A DNA stretch of 64,000 nucleotides. Source: Brucellaceae bacterium (GTDB taxonomy: Bacteria; Pseudomonadota; Alphaproteobacteria; Rhizobiales; Rhizobiaceae). The position numbers and the translations under genes were made by a program. Shown piece after piece: positions 53,215-62,711 of this stretch. The notes under the pieces are model-generated. The model did no database searches. It had not been told where the DNA came from and saw only the letters and a program-made list of their open reading frames with translations. Within the stretch, counting starts at the first letter, position 1. Each line of letters opens with the position of its first letter. The DNA is taken from NCBI GenBank assembly GCA_020637775.1, contig JACKJV010000002.1:124001-188000 (forward strand). The letters run 5' to 3'.

Positions 53215-54411
53215 ATGCATGGTCACTGGCTGCGCAACGCCATCATTCTGGCCGTCCTCGTTGTCGTGGGCGCGGGGTTCTGGTGGGCCTTCAAGCCGCG
53301 CCCCGTTGCCGCGGACATGGTCTCGGTAACGCGGGGGCCGATGACGGTGACCATCGAGGAGGATGGCGAAACCCGGGTGCGCGAGATTTACCGCATTTCG
53401 GCGCCCGTCGCGGGCAATGTCGGCCGCTCGCTGCTGGAAGTGGGCGACCCGGTCAAGGCCGGGGAAACGGTTGTCGCCACCATCAACCCCGTGACCCCGC
53501 CGATCATCGACGAGCGCACCCGTGCCGAGGCCCGTGCCCGGGTGGAAGCCGCCCGCGCCGCTGTCGCGGTGGCCGAGGCGCAGGCCGAAAGCGCCCGCGC
53601 CGCGCTCGATCTGGCGACATCGGAGCAGGACCGCGCCATGCGACTGGCCGACCAGGGCACGATCTCCGAAAGCCGGCTGGAAAGCGCGCGCATTGACGTG
53701 GATGTGAAACAGGCGGCCGTGCAGAGCGCACAGGCGCAGGTGGCGCTGCGCAAGAGCGAACTGGCCAGCGCTCGCGCAGCCCTCATCCAGCCCGGCGACG
53801 CGGTGCTGAAGGAGCCGGAAGAGGATTGCTGCTACCGCCTCCGTTCGCCGGCCGATGGCGTCATCCTGTCGCTGGCGGTGAAGAGCGAACAGGTCGTGCA
53901 GGCAGGCATGGAACTGGCGACCGTCGGCGATCCGTCGAGGCTTGAAGTGGTTGCCGAGCTTCTGTCATCGGATGCAACACGCCTGAAGCCCGGCGCCCGC
54001 GCCACCATTCGCGGCTGGGGCGGCGATCCGGTGCCGGCCACGCTGCGCCGCGTCGATCCGGCCGGTTTCACCAAGGTCTCCGCGCTCGGGATCGAGGAAA
54101 AGCGCGTCAATGCGGTGCTCGACCTCGAACGCCCGGAGCCGGCGCTCGGCCATGGTTTCCGTGTGCGCGTGGCGCTGGAGACCTGGAGCGAGCCGGATGT
54201 GCTGGCCGTGCCCATTGCCGCCCTGTTCCGCACCGGCGGTGACTGGACCGTCTTCGTTGTGGAGGACGGGCGGGCGCAGGTGCGCCGCGTCGAACTCGGT
54301 CACATGAACGACGAGAAGGCACAGGTGCGTTCCGGATTGGAGGCGGGCGACACAGTCATCGTCTATCCCGGCGACCAGGTGGCCGATGGCGTGCTGGTGG
54401 AGCGGCGGTGA
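53215..54411 (+). CDS. HlyD-family periplasmic adaptor
   Basis: 398 residues. One N-terminal helix (about 8-25), barrel-sandwich halves around APVAGNVGRSLLEVGDPVKAGETV and RLRSPADGVILSLAVKSEQVVQAG, a long coiled-coil hairpin between them (about 95-190, Ala/Glu/Arg rich) and a C-terminal beta-barrel. It links an inner-membrane ABC permease to an outer-membrane channel. No TolC-like gene is adjacent, so the system must borrow one or works differently. The stop lies four bases from the convergent STAS gene. Confidence 0.9.
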   Translation: MHGHWLRNAIILAVLVVVGAGFWWAFKPRPVAADMVSVTRGPMTVTIEEDGETRVREIYRISAPVAGNVGRSLLEVGDPVKAGETVVATINPVTPPIIDERTRAEARARVEAARAAVAVAEAQAESARAALDLATSEQDRAMRLADQGTISESRLESARIDVDVKQAAVQSAQAQVALRKSELASARAALIQPGDAVLKEPEEDCCYRLRSPADGVILSLAVKSEQVVQAGMELATVGDPSRLEVVAELLSSDATRLKPGARATIRGWGGDPVPATLRRVDPAGFTKVSALGIEEKRVNAVLDLERPEPALGHGFRVRVALETWSEPDVLAVPIAALFRTGGDWTVFVVEDGRAQVRRVELGHMNDEKAQVRSGLEAGDTVIVYPGDQVADGVLVERR

Positions 54412-54415
54412 GGCA

Positions 54416-54778
54416 TCATTGCCGCGCCTGTGAAAGCACCCATTTCTTGGCTTCTTCGCGCTCGCCGGCGTCGAAATGGCGCATCGGTTCCTTGAAAAAA
54501 GCCTTTGAGAGTTTCGTCGCCCACGCCTTCCAGCCGCCACCGCTGATGATGGCCGCCGGGCCGATCTGATCGCGGTGCGTCGTGTCGAATTTCATGTCGT
54601 GCCAGAGGGCAGCCGGTTCGTAGCCCTCAAGGTCGGTGGCGTCGATGACCATGGGCACCTTGCCCTGCATGTCGGCGAATTGCTCGAAAACCGGTTCGAA
54701 AGCTTCGATGTCAGCCGCTGAAATGTGGCCCGAGGCGTCCAGGAACATGACGCCGTCTTCCCGTTCGATTGTCAGCAT
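54416..54778 (-). CDS. STAS / SpoIIAA-like domain protein
   Basis: 120 residues. LTIEREDGVMFLDASGHISAADIEAFEPVFEQFADM and VPMVIDATDLEGYEPAALWHDMKFDTTHRDQIGPAAIISGGGWKAW mark the SpoIIAA-like STAS/SEC14-type family (small alpha/beta proteins binding lipids or nucleotides in some members). No serine for phosphorylation can be assigned. GGAGG precedes the ATG. It is followed downstream by the convergent HlyD gene and preceded by the enoyl-CoA hydratase operon on the same strand, 60 bases away. Confidence 0.82.
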   Translation of the reverse strand: MLTIEREDGVMFLDASGHISAADIEAFEPVFEQFADMQGKVPMVIDATDLEGYEPAALWHDMKFDTTHRDQIGPAAIISGGGWKAWATKLSKAFFKEPMRHFDAGEREEAKKWVLSQARQ

Positions 54779-54838
54779 GTGGACCTCCTGTTTTCAGGAT
54801 AACGGGAGGCCGTCGCCGAATGTTTCGGGTGACGCCGG

Positions 54839-55603
54839 TCAAAATGCCTTGAGCAGGCGCGTGGTCTCCGGATCCATGAAGCCGGCGACGGTGGCCTCGG
54901 TTTCGAGGTCCAGCGCGCGGCGGATATCGGCCATGGCCGACTGGTTGAGCACCCGTTTCATGGCGCGCACCGAAAGCGGCGGCAATTGCGCCAGCTTCGA
55001 TGCCATTTCCTCTGCCACTTCCATCACCATGTCGTCGCCCACCACCCGGTTGGCAAGGCCGAGACCGAGCAGCGCTTCGGCATCGTAGCGCTCGCCGAGG
55101 AACAGCATCTCCCGCGCCTTTGCCAGCCCCACCATGGCAGGCAGCATGGAGGTGACGGCGCCTGTGACGAAAAGGTTGAGCGACACCTCCGGGAAGAAGC
55201 CTTTCGCGCTCTTGCCCCAAACGGAGAAATCGCAATTGATCGCCCATTCGAACCCGCCGCCGACTGCCCAGCCCTTGATGGCGCCGACCACCGGCTTGGC
55301 GCCGAAGACAATGGAAACCGTCGCCCGCTGGATGGCATCCACGAGGTCGCGCGCCTGTTCCGCGCTTTCCGGGTGAACGTGGTCGCGCCGGTCGTCGCCT
55401 GCGCAAAAGGCACGACCCTCGCCGGTGAACACGATGGCGCGCGTTCGCGGATCCGCATTCGCGTCATCGAAAGCGCGCGCCACGTCGTTGATCAGCGCCC
55501 GGTTCATGGCGTTCAGGCTGTCTGGCCGGTTGAGCGCGATGATGCGCACGCCATCATGCTTGCCCATGCGGCTGTTGATGGTGGCATAGGAAAAATCGCT
55601 CAT
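54839..55603 (-). CDS. Enoyl-CoA hydratase/isomerase family protein
   Basis: 254 residues, crotonase fold. Oxyanion-hole segments are GRAFCAGDDRRDHVH and GWAVGGGFEWAINCDFSVWGKSAKGFFPEVSLNLFVTG. The usual acidic catalytic residue positions are occupied (EWAINCD, FPEV), so hydration or isomerisation of a CoA ester is expected; the DD-R-H cluster after the first loop is unusual. It begins at ATG 55603, overlapping the CoA ligase stop by ATGA. Substrate unknown, presumably the acid activated by that ligase. Confidence 0.87.
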   Translation of the reverse strand: MSDFSYATINSRMGKHDGVRIIALNRPDSLNAMNRALINDVARAFDDANADPRTRAIVFTGEGRAFCAGDDRRDHVHPESAEQARDLVDAIQRATVSIVFGAKPVVGAIKGWAVGGGFEWAINCDFSVWGKSAKGFFPEVSLNLFVTGAVTSMLPAMVGLAKAREMLFLGERYDAEALLGLGLANRVVGDDMVMEVAEEMASKLAQLPPLSVRAMKRVLNQSAMADIRRALDLETEATVAGFMDPETTRLLKAF

Positions 55604-56910
55604 GCATGGCTCCTGATCACGCGTTTCGTCTTGCCTTCGGTGACAGGGAAATGGCCGGGCGGCACGATCTCCACCCGTGCGCTGGCGCCAAGGATGCGCT
55701 TGATGGCGTCCTCCACCGCCCGCGCCAGCGTGTTCCTGTCGGCCACGTCCGCGCCCTGTCTCATCTCGGCCTGCACCGGCAGGTGATCGTATGGTGGCGG
55801 CGTGTCGAGCACGATGCGGTAGTCGCCGGAAAGCGCGTCGAACCCGCCGATCACCGCGGCCACCATGGTCGGAAACATGTTCAGCCCGCGCACCACCACC
55901 ATGTCGTCGGAGCGGCCGACGACGCGAAACCGGAAGCCGTGCCGGCCGCAGGCACACGGCGCGGTTTCGTCCACCGCGATGATGTCGCCGGTGCGGAAGC
56001 GGACCAGCGGCTGGCACTCCTTCATCAGATGGGTGAGCACCAGTTCGCCCTCCACCCCCGGTTCGAACGCCAGCGCGGCGCCGCTTTCCGGGTCGATGAT
56101 CTCGGGATACAGGATGTCCGAGGCGAGAAAGTGCAGCCGCGTGTCGTGCTCGCATTGCGCGGCGAAATTCGACAGCACGTCCGACACGCCATAATTGGCA
56201 TTGCGCGCGGCCATGCCCCACGTCTCTTCCACGCGGGCGCGGAAGGCCGGATCGTCCAGCCCCGGCTCGCCGCCGAACAGGCCGAGCCGAAGGCCCAGGT
56301 CGCGCGGGTCAAGGCCGGGATGGCGCTCGCGGATGACCTTTTCCAGAACGGAAGGATAGGAGGGCGTGCAGGAAATGGCAGTGATGCCGGTTTCGCGGAT
56401 GGTGCGGATCAGGAGGTCCGTGGAGCCGGTGCCAAAGGGCACCACCGCCGCGCCCGTCGCCTCCAGCGTCATGTGGTCCGATACCCCGCCCATCCACATC
56501 TGGTAATTGAGGCAGTGAACGACCATGTGCGACGGGGTCAGACCCGCCGCCCGGTGGCTGCGCCCGCCCACCTGCGCCGTCATGTGCGCATCGCGCGCCG
56601 ACAGCGCGATATTCATCGCCTGGCCGGTCGTGCCGGAGGTGCGATGCAGGCGGTTGACCGTTTCAAGCCCGGTGGCGAGATAATCGCCGAAGGGCGGATG
56701 CGCACCCTGCGACAGGCGAAGCCCCGCCTTGTCGCAAAAGGGCAGCGCGGCAAGATCGGCCAGTTTTTCCGGCGGCGTCGTGCCCTGCCAGAGAGCGTTA
56801 AGGAAGGGCGAATGCGCCATCACGTGCCGCCGCTGCTCGTCCCATGCGGCCTGCTGGTGCGGGCCAAGCTCCGCCGCGCTCATCCGCTCGGCATTCTCGA
56901 TCAGGCTCAT
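55600..56910 (-). CDS. Phenylacetate-CoA ligase-like AMP-forming enzyme
   Basis: 436 residues, PaaK-like branch of the ANL superfamily. P-loop RTSGTTGQAMNI, adenine-binding region CTPSYPSVLEKVIRE, nearby NYGVSDVLSNFAAQCE, and the hinge GRSDDMVVVRGLNMFPTMV are present; the C-terminal lysine lies in EGKTKRVI. It would activate an aryl or alkyl carboxylate to a CoA ester. The acid is not identifiable. The ATG at 56910 overlaps the TetR stop by ATGA; a start seven codons upstream is possible. Confidence 0.87.
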   Translation of the reverse strand: MSLIENAERMSAAELGPHQQAAWDEQRRHVMAHSPFLNALWQGTTPPEKLADLAALPFCDKAGLRLSQGAHPPFGDYLATGLETVNRLHRTSGTTGQAMNIALSARDAHMTAQVGGRSHRAAGLTPSHMVVHCLNYQMWMGGVSDHMTLEATGAAVVPFGTGSTDLLIRTIRETGITAISCTPSYPSVLEKVIRERHPGLDPRDLGLRLGLFGGEPGLDDPAFRARVEETWGMAARNANYGVSDVLSNFAAQCEHDTRLHFLASDILYPEIIDPESGAALAFEPGVEGELVLTHLMKECQPLVRFRTGDIIAVDETAPCACGRHGFRFRVVGRSDDMVVVRGLNMFPTMVAAVIGGFDALSGDYRIVLDTPPPYDHLPVQAEMRQGADVADRNTLARAVEDAIKRILGASARVEIVPPGHFPVTEGKTKRVIRSHA

Positions 56911-57623
56911 GGCTCCATGCCCTTCTTCCACAGGGTTGTCAGCGTTTCGATGACTGTGTCTTCATCGGTCGAAAGGCGCCCGAGCGCCTCGTCCTCCAGC
57001 AGCAGCCATTGCACCAGGTATTGATCCACCATGCCGCCCAGCGCATAGGCGCGTCGCGTGATCTCGTCCGCGTTCAGGCAAGGCGGGCCGGCCTTGCGCC
57101 GCATCGCAGCGGTCACCGTGGCCGCCCATTGCGCGTTGAGCGCGTGAAATGCCGCGCGGCATTGCGGCATGGCGTCCAGCCCGCCAGCCATATGGCGCAT
57201 CAGCCCGGCATGGGCGCGGAAAAGCCGCACATAGGCCGCGGTGGCTGCGCGCACCGGATCGCCGCCGGGCTCGGCGGATGCCGCATGCATGCGCACTCTC
57301 AGGAAGTCCGCGAAGCCGCTCAGCACCGCGCCCGCGCAGTCGGCCCGGTCAGCGAAATGCAGATAGAACGTGCCATGCGCCACGCCCGCTGCCTTGCAGA
57401 TGGCCGCAACCGTGGGCACGGGCGCGCCCGGCAACTGCATCAGGCGGGCGCAAGCGGCGAGCAGGCGCGCGCGCGTTCGCTCCGTCTTGCTGCCTTCGCC
57501 TGTCGCCGCATCCAGTACGGCGAGATAGGCCGCCGGCCTGTCATCGCCGTGCAACGCCGCTGTCTCGCCCGGACCGGTATCGCGGCTGTGGTCCGCAACG
57601 GCATTTGCCACCTGTTTCGCCAT
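56907..57623 (-). CDS. TetR family regulator of the CoA-ligase cassette
   Basis: 238 residues. The helix-turn-helix is unusually far in (about 45-90) after a tail of some 45 residues: RARLLAACARLMQ, then VPTVAAICKAAGVAHGTFYLHFADRADC. The C-terminal ligand domain (90-230) has no close match in memory. It is the first gene of a three-gene operon with the CoA ligase and the hydratase, ATGA overlap to the next. Start is ATG 57623 (a TTG at 57635 is possible). The dyad at 57646-57667 lies directly upstream, which suggests autoregulation released by the substrate or its CoA ester. Confidence 0.88.
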   Translation of the reverse strand: MAKQVANAVADHSRDTGPGETAALHGDDRPAAYLAVLDAATGEGSKTERTRARLLAACARLMQLPGAPVPTVAAICKAAGVAHGTFYLHFADRADCAGAVLSGFADFLRVRMHAASAEPGGDPVRAATAAYVRLFRAHAGLMRHMAGGLDAMPQCRAAFHALNAQWAATVTAAMRRKAGPPCLNADEITRRAYALGGMVDQYLVQWLLLEDEALGRLSTDEDTVIETLTTLWKKGMEP

Positions 57624-57645
57624 GTGCCAATTCAACTCCAGAATG

Positions 57646-57667
57646 AAAATGATATCAGTGTCATTTT
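57646..57667. promoter_or_regulatory. Operator-like dyad before the TetR gene
   Basis: AAAATGA (57646-57652) and TCATTTT (57661-57667) are perfect inverted arms around TATCAGTG, and the inner TGATATCA (57650-57657) is itself palindromic. It ends 23 bases before the TetR ATG, in an AT-rich stretch, the usual spot for an autoregulated TetR operator. Confidence 0.55.
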
Positions 57668-57715
57668 TGAGCGGGAGTCAAGAGGGCCCGATCGCGGCGA
57701 ACGGCGGGTCAGGGA

Positions 57716-58072
57716 TCAGAGGATTTCCAGAATGCGCTCGGTGGGGCGTCCGAGTCGGGCGCCCTTTTCCGTCACAATGACCGGCCGGTTCAAAAGGGAA
57801 GGGTGTTCGGCCATGAAGTCGAGCAGCGCATCGTCGCTCCATTTCCCATCGTCCAGGCCGAGGTCTTCGTAAGGGGAACCCTGTTTGCGCAGCAATGCGC
57901 GCACCGGCTCGCCCGTCGCCTTGACGATGGCTGCCAGTTCGTCGCGCGTCGGCGGTGTTTTCAGATACTCGACCACACGCGGCTCAAGGCCCTTTTCCTG
58001 GAGCAGGGCCAGCGCCTGCCGCGACTTGGAGCAGCGCGGATTGTGATAGATCGTGACATCCATGGCGCTCAT
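57716..58072 (-). CDS. arsC: Arsenate reductase ArsC family protein
   Basis: 118 residues, thioredoxin-like ArsC of the glutaredoxin-linked type. The catalytic motif [16 protein letters not shown] holds the active cysteine, [12 protein letters not shown] follows, and [23 protein letters not shown] closes the chain with the substrate-binding arginines. Reduces arsenate to arsenite with glutathione and glutaredoxin. No other ars gene is near. The start at 58072 overlaps the purD stop by ATGA, a coupling often seen without functional link. Confidence 0.9.
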   Translation of the reverse strand: MSAMDVTIYHNPRCSKSRQALALLQEKGLEPRVVEYLKTPPTRDELAAIVKATGEPVRALLRKQGSPYEDLGLDDGKWSDDALLDFMAEHPSLLNRPVIVTEKGARLGRPTERILEIL

Positions 58073-59352
58073 GCCTTTGCCTGTTCGCGTGCGATTGCCC
58101 GCCAGCCGATGTCGGAGCGGGTAAAGCCGTCGGCCCAGCGAATGCACCCGACCGCCTCATAGGCCCGCTTGCGCGCCTGCGTCACCGTTGCGCCCGTCGC
58201 GGTGACATTGAGAACCCGTCCGCCATTGCCGACGACATGACCGTCCTTCTCCGCCGTGCCCGCATGGAACACCTTCACGCCAGCCAGCGCGTCGGCCTCG
58301 GCAAGGCCCTCGATCACGCCGCCCTTTTTCGGTGTGCCGGGATAGCCGGCCCCGGCCATGACGACTGTCAGCGCCACGTCGTCCTTCCACCCGACGGTCT
58401 TTCCGGCAAGGTGGCCGGTCGCCGCCGCCATCAGCAGCGGCAGCAGGTCGCTTTCCATGCGCATCATCAGCACCTGGCATTCCGGGTCGCCGAAGCGAAC
58501 ATTGTATTCGATCAGCTTCGGCCCCTTGTCGGTGATCATCAGCCCGGCATAGAGCACGCCTGCAAAGGGTGCGCCGGCTTCCGCCATGCCGGCCATGGTC
58601 GGCGCGACGATGGTATCCATTACCTCCGCCACCAGCGCGTCGCTCATCACCGGGGCTGGCGAATAGGCACCCATGCCGCCCGTGTTCGGCCCGGTGTCGC
58701 CGTCGCCCACGCGCTTGTGGTCCTGCGCCGTGGTCAGCGGCAGGGCGGTGGTACCGTCGCACAGGCAGAAGAAGCTTGCTTCTTCGCCGACAAGGCATTC
58801 CTCGATGACCACACGGGCGCCGGCCTCGCCGAAGGCGCCCTCGAAACAGTCGTCGATGGCCGCGCAGGCTTCATCCACCGTTTCGGCGACCGTGACGCCC
58901 TTGCCGGCGGCCAGCCCGTCCGCCTTGATGACGATGGGCGCACCCTGCGCGCGTATATGCGCCTTGGCCTTGGGCGCATTGTTGAACGAGGCCCAGGCGG
59001 CGGTGGGGATGGCCTTCCGGTCGCACAACGCCTTGGTATATTCCTTGGAGCCTTCCAGTTGCGCCGCCTCGCGCGAAGCGCCGAACACGGCAATCCCGGC
59101 CGCCTTCAGATCGTCGGCAAGACCCGCGACAAGCGGAGCTTCCGGGCCGACGACCACCAGCCCGATTTCCTTTTCCTTGCAGAACCTCGCAACGGCGTCA
59201 TGGTCGCAGACATCCAGCGCGACACAGGTTGCGTCCTGTGCGATTCCGGGATTGCCCGGCGCGGCATAGAGCGTGCCGAGCCGTGGCGATTGCGCGATCT
59301 TCCATGCCAGGGCGTGTTCGCGCCCGCCCGATCCGATCAGCAGCACATTCAT
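58069..59352 (-). CDS. purD: Phosphoribosylamine-glycine ligase
   Basis: 427 residues, ATP-grasp enzyme of purine synthesis (GAR synthetase). [12 protein letters not shown] opens the chain; PSG-like [13 protein letters not shown], the ATP-grasp [17 protein letters not shown] and [12 protein letters not shown] motifs are intact. Start at ATG 59352 with GGAG eight bases upstream. The end overlaps arsC by ATGA. Divergent from ubiA across 138 bases. Confidence 0.97.
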   Translation of the reverse strand: MNVLLIGSGGREHALAWKIAQSPRLGTLYAAPGNPGIAQDATCVALDVCDHDAVARFCKEKEIGLVVVGPEAPLVAGLADDLKAAGIAVFGASREAAQLEGSKEYTKALCDRKAIPTAAWASFNNAPKAKAHIRAQGAPIVIKADGLAAGKGVTVAETVDEACAAIDDCFEGAFGEAGARVVIEECLVGEEASFFCLCDGTTALPLTTAQDHKRVGDGDTGPNTGGMGAYSPAPVMSDALVAEVMDTIVAPTMAGMAEAGAPFAGVLYAGLMITDKGPKLIEYNVRFGDPECQVLMMRMESDLLPLLMAAATGHLAGKTVGWKDDVALTVVMAGAGYPGTPKKGGVIEGLAEADALAGVKVFHAGTAEKDGHVVGNGGRVLNVTATGATVTQARKRAYEAVGCIRWADGFTRSDIGWRAIAREQAKA

Positions 59353-59490
59353 GCGGTCCACTCCGTTCCAAGCCATGTTCGGCGGGTTTGCCCCCCGCAC
59401 GCGCTCACGTCAAGCACTGCCCGGCAGGGATCAACCGCAATTGGCCGGTCCCGCTTGACGCGGGCGCGCCTGCCTGTCACTCAGGCGGGC

Positions 59491-60474
59491 ATGGAGACAG
59501 TGCAGTCAAGAGACAAGCAGGGCCGGGTGGCCGACGCGCCGTCGGGCCATTGGGTCTATCGGGTTCTGCCGCGCCCCGTCTGGCCCTATGCGCAACTGGC
59601 CCGCTGGGACCGGCCCATCGGCTGGTGGCTGCTGCTCTGGCCGTGCTGGTGGTCGACGGCGATGGCCGCCTCCGCCGGCGGCAGGCTGGGCGCATCCCTG
59701 GCGGACATGCTGCCTTCGCCTCTCGTGCTGGCGCTTTTCCTCGTCGGCGCCGTCGCCATGCGCGGGGCCGGCTGCACCTACAACGATCTGGTGGATCAGC
59801 GCATCGACGAGCAGGTGGCGCGCACACGTTCGCGTCCGCTGCCGTCGGGCCAGGTCAGCCGCAGGCAGGCCTGGGCATTCCTTGCCGCCCAGGCGCTGGC
59901 CGGCCTCCTGGTGCTGCTCCAGTTCAATGGCTTCACTATCCTGCTCGGCATCGCCTCGCTGGCCGTGGTCGCCATCTATCCCTTTGCGAAACGCTTTACC
60001 AATTGGCCGCAATTCTTTCTGGGACTTGCCTTTTCCTGGGGTGCGCTGATGGGTTGGGCCGTCGAGTTCGCAACGCTCGCCGCGCCGGCCCTGCTGCTCT
60101 ATGCGGGTGCCATCCTGTGGACCATCGGCTATGACACCATCTATGCCCATCAGGACAAGGAGGATGACGCGCTGGTCGGCGTCAAATCCACCGCGCGCCT
60201 GTTCGGCAGCCGCACGAAATTCGCGCTGACCATGCTCTATTCGGGTGCGCTTCTGTTCTTCGCCATGGCCTTCATGGAAGCCGACGTGCCATTCCCGGCG
60301 CTGGCCGGGCTTGTCGCCGCCGCCTTTCACATGGTCCGCCAGATTCGCGTGCTCGACATCGACGATCCCGACCAGTGCCTCAGGCTGTTCAAGTCGAACA
60401 GCCATCTGGGATGGCTGGTCTTCCTCGGCCTCCTGGGCGGGGCGGTGTGGGCAGGCATTTCGCCCGGCCTGTGA
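59491..60474 (+). CDS. ubiA: 4-hydroxybenzoate octaprenyltransferase
   Basis: 327 residues, eight to nine helices. The two aspartate-rich loops are NDLVDQRIDEQVARTRSRPLPSG and YDTIYAHQDKEDDALVGVKSTA. It joins the polyprenyl chain to 4-hydroxybenzoate in ubiquinone synthesis, using the product of the polyprenyl synthase encoded at 47124. ATG at 59491; the frame stays open far upstream on the purD antisense strand, which is not coding. Convergent with the DUF6101 gene. Confidence 0.95.
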   Translation: METVQSRDKQGRVADAPSGHWVYRVLPRPVWPYAQLARWDRPIGWWLLLWPCWWSTAMAASAGGRLGASLADMLPSPLVLALFLVGAVAMRGAGCTYNDLVDQRIDEQVARTRSRPLPSGQVSRRQAWAFLAAQALAGLLVLLQFNGFTILLGIASLAVVAIYPFAKRFTNWPQFFLGLAFSWGALMGWAVEFATLAAPALLLYAGAILWTIGYDTIYAHQDKEDDALVGVKSTARLFGSRTKFALTMLYSGALLFFAMAFMEADVPFPALAGLVAAAFHMVRQIRVLDIDDPDQCLRLFKSNSHLGWLVFLGLLGGAVWAGISPGL

Positions 60475-60489
60475 GCCGGGCTGACCGCA

Positions 60490-61050
60490 TCAGGACCGGG
60501 CGATGATTTCCTCGCCCTCGATGACGAGCCGGAACGCGCTGTCGCCGACGCGCCGGCGCATCAGGAAGCGGGCCCGCGGCCGGCGCGGCGTGCGGCGGGG
60601 ACGCCGGTCCTGCGGGTCGGCGGTCTTCACCGCGCCGAGGCTGTCTTCCAGCGAACGGGCGACGCCATCGGCCTCGAACAGCAGCATGGGCAGCTTGCAA
60701 TGGTCGGCCCAGGCCCGCCAGTCGGCAGCGATGTCGTAGAGGTCGCCGGCCACCAGCAGCGGCACGCAGAGCGCGGGATCGCCATGCAGCAATTCCAGCG
60801 TCACGGTCACATCGCCGAACTCGTCCTCGATGGCGCGTGCCGCGACTCCGCGATAGGCCTTGAACGGCAGAGCCAGCGAGCAGGGCAACCCGGAGCGCAC
60901 CAGGACCTTTCGCACCGAAACGCCCGTTGCGTGGATCGTGAACGTGACGTCACTGTCGTCCGGCGCCGCATAGCTGGCGATCTGGGGCAATCGGGCCGGG
61001 TCGAGACGCATGTCGCGTCCGGCCCATGCGGGCTTGGTATTGGTCTGCAT
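60490..61050 (-). CDS. DUF6101 family protein
   Basis: 186 residues, soluble. The pattern RLDPARLPQIASYAAPDDS, then VLVRSGLPCSLALPFKAYRGVAARA and ELLHGDPALCVPLLVAGDLYDIAADWRAWAD, is that of DUF6101 proteins, found mostly in Hyphomicrobiales. No catalytic motif known. A basic Arg-rich patch (about 148-167, RRPRRTPRRPRARFLMRR) suggests nucleic acid or ribosome contact; inference only. Convergent with ubiA; 248 bases upstream to the next gene hold no gene I can support. Confidence 0.85.
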   Translation of the reverse strand: MQTNTKPAWAGRDMRLDPARLPQIASYAAPDDSDVTFTIHATGVSVRKVLVRSGLPCSLALPFKAYRGVAARAIEDEFGDVTVTLELLHGDPALCVPLLVAGDLYDIAADWRAWADHCKLPMLLFEADGVARSLEDSLGAVKTADPQDRRPRRTPRRPRARFLMRRRVGDSAFRLVIEGEEIIARS

Positions 61051-61298
61051 TTGACGCCTTCCTGTAAAACTTCCCCGGGCCGTTTTGGCTCCGGCGGACC
61101 GGTTTTCCGGTCTCGTTGACAGGGATATTAGCGCCCGCTGTTTCCGGAGCGCTTAAGGAAGACGGTTAAGAAATACTCGCCAGACCACAGGGTTAGCACT
61201 TCGTGACCCGGTGTAAGGAAGTGGCAGGAAATATAATCAAATCGTTTATGATTGATACCGGAAGGGCTTGGCGAGGCGTTCGACCGGAGCGGTCCGTT

Positions 61299-62705
61299 CT
61301 AGATGACCTTGCCGGGATTCATGATGCCCGCCGGATCGAACGCTGCCTTGATCCGCCGCATGAGATCGATCCCCACCGGCGGCGCGGTTTCGATCAGTTC
61401 CGCGCGCTTCATCTGTCCTATGCCGTGCTCGGCGGAGATGGAGCCGTTCATCGTCCGCACCACATCATGAACAGCCTTGTTCATCGGCTTGTAAAGTTTA
61501 AGGAAATCAGGATCGCCGGATGCGGGTTCGGAAATGTTGTAATGCAGGTTTCCGTCACCCATGTGGCCGAAGCAGACCACCCGCGCCTGCGGACTGACGG
61601 TCTTCACCGCCGCTTCCGCCTCGCGGATGAAGGCGGGAATGGCGGCGACGGGCACCGAGATGTCATGCTTGATGGAAGCGCCGGCCGGCTTTTGCGCATC
61701 CGACAGCGTTTCGCGCAGACGCCAGAAAGCCTGTGCCTGCGCCAGCGAGGCGGCCAGGACGGCGTCCTGCACCAGCCCCTTTTCGAAGGCTGTTTCCAGA
61801 ATGCTTTCCGTCACCGCCCGCGCATCCTCGGCCGACCGCCCGGAGGAAATCTCCATCAGGACCAGCCATGGGTGATGGCCGCCGAGCGGCGCCATATTGC
61901 CTGGAATGTGTGTGACGGCAAAATCCATGGCCAGATCGCGGACCAGTTCGAAAGCGGTCAGCCCGCTGCCGGCCTGTGCCGTCGCCAGGTTGAACAGGGC
62001 AAGAGCTGCCTCCGGGCTTTCCACGCCGATCCAGGCCACTTCCTGTCCCTTCGGCTTGGGAAACAGCTTCATCACCGCTGCGGTGATGACGCCCAGCGTG
62101 CCCTCGGCGCCGACGAAGAGGTTCTTGAGGTCGTAGCCGGTATTGTCCTTTTTCAGCTTTCGCAGATCGTCCAGCAGCTCGCCGGTCGGCAGCACCACCT
62201 CGACGCCCAGGCAAAGCTCGCGCGCATTGCCATAGGCCAGCACCCCGGTACCGCCGGCATTGGAGGAAAGGTTGCCGCCGATCTGGCAGGAACCCTGGCT
62301 GCCGAGCGACAGCGGGAACAGCAGGCCGGCCCCGTCGGCTGCCTCCTGGATGGTTTGCAGCACCGTGCCCGCCTCGACGGTGATCGTGGCGCTGTCGCGG
62401 TCGAGTTCGCGAATGCGGTTCAGGCGCGAAAGCGACAGGATCAGGGCCTTGCCGGACTGGTCGGGCATCTGGCCGCCGACAAGGCCCGTATTGCCGCCCT
62501 GCGGCACGACAGGCGTGCCGGTCTCGCTGGCGAGCCTGAGAATGGCGGAAACCTCCTGCGTGTTGCCGGGCCTGAGCACCATGGCGGCCTTGCCGCCCCA
62601 CAGGCCGCGCGGCTCCTTCAGGTGCGGCGCCATGGCATCGTTGCCGGTCAGCGCGTGGGGCTCGCCGACAAGGGCGGCAAAACGGCTCTTCAATGTCGCG
62701 TCCAT
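61299..62705 (-). CDS. FAD-linked D-2-hydroxyacid dehydrogenase
   Basis: 468 residues, VAO/PCMH flavoprotein of the D-lactate / D-2-hydroxyglutarate dehydrogenase type. FAD-binding VVPQGGNTGLVGGQMPDQSGK and GSCQIGGNLSSNAGGTGVLAYG, then the C-terminal catalytic region VVCFGHMGDGNLHYNI with zinc-binding histidines and NGSISAEHGIGQMKR. Passes electrons to a quinone or ETF. The GSxGVLAYGNARELCLG pattern and NPGKVI end resemble D-2-hydroxyglutarate dehydrogenases. It lies six bases downstream of the Sua5 gene on the same strand. Confidence 0.9.
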   Translation of the reverse strand: MDATLKSRFAALVGEPHALTGNDAMAPHLKEPRGLWGGKAAMVLRPGNTQEVSAILRLASETGTPVVPQGGNTGLVGGQMPDQSGKALILSLSRLNRIRELDRDSATITVEAGTVLQTIQEAADGAGLLFPLSLGSQGSCQIGGNLSSNAGGTGVLAYGNARELCLGVEVVLPTGELLDDLRKLKKDNTGYDLKNLFVGAEGTLGVITAAVMKLFPKPKGQEVAWIGVESPEAALALFNLATAQAGSGLTAFELVRDLAMDFAVTHIPGNMAPLGGHHPWLVLMEISSGRSAEDARAVTESILETAFEKGLVQDAVLAASLAQAQAFWRLRETLSDAQKPAGASIKHDISVPVAAIPAFIREAEAAVKTVSPQARVVCFGHMGDGNLHYNISEPASGDPDFLKLYKPMNKAVHDVVRTMNGSISAEHGIGQMKRAELIETAPPVGIDLMRRIKAAFDPAGIMNPGKVI

Positions 62706-62711
62706 CGGGTG

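Noticed and set aside
58237..59490. Extension of ubiA upstream across purD
   Set aside because: The added residues are antisense to purD and unlike UbiA. The ATG at 59491 gives the normal family start.
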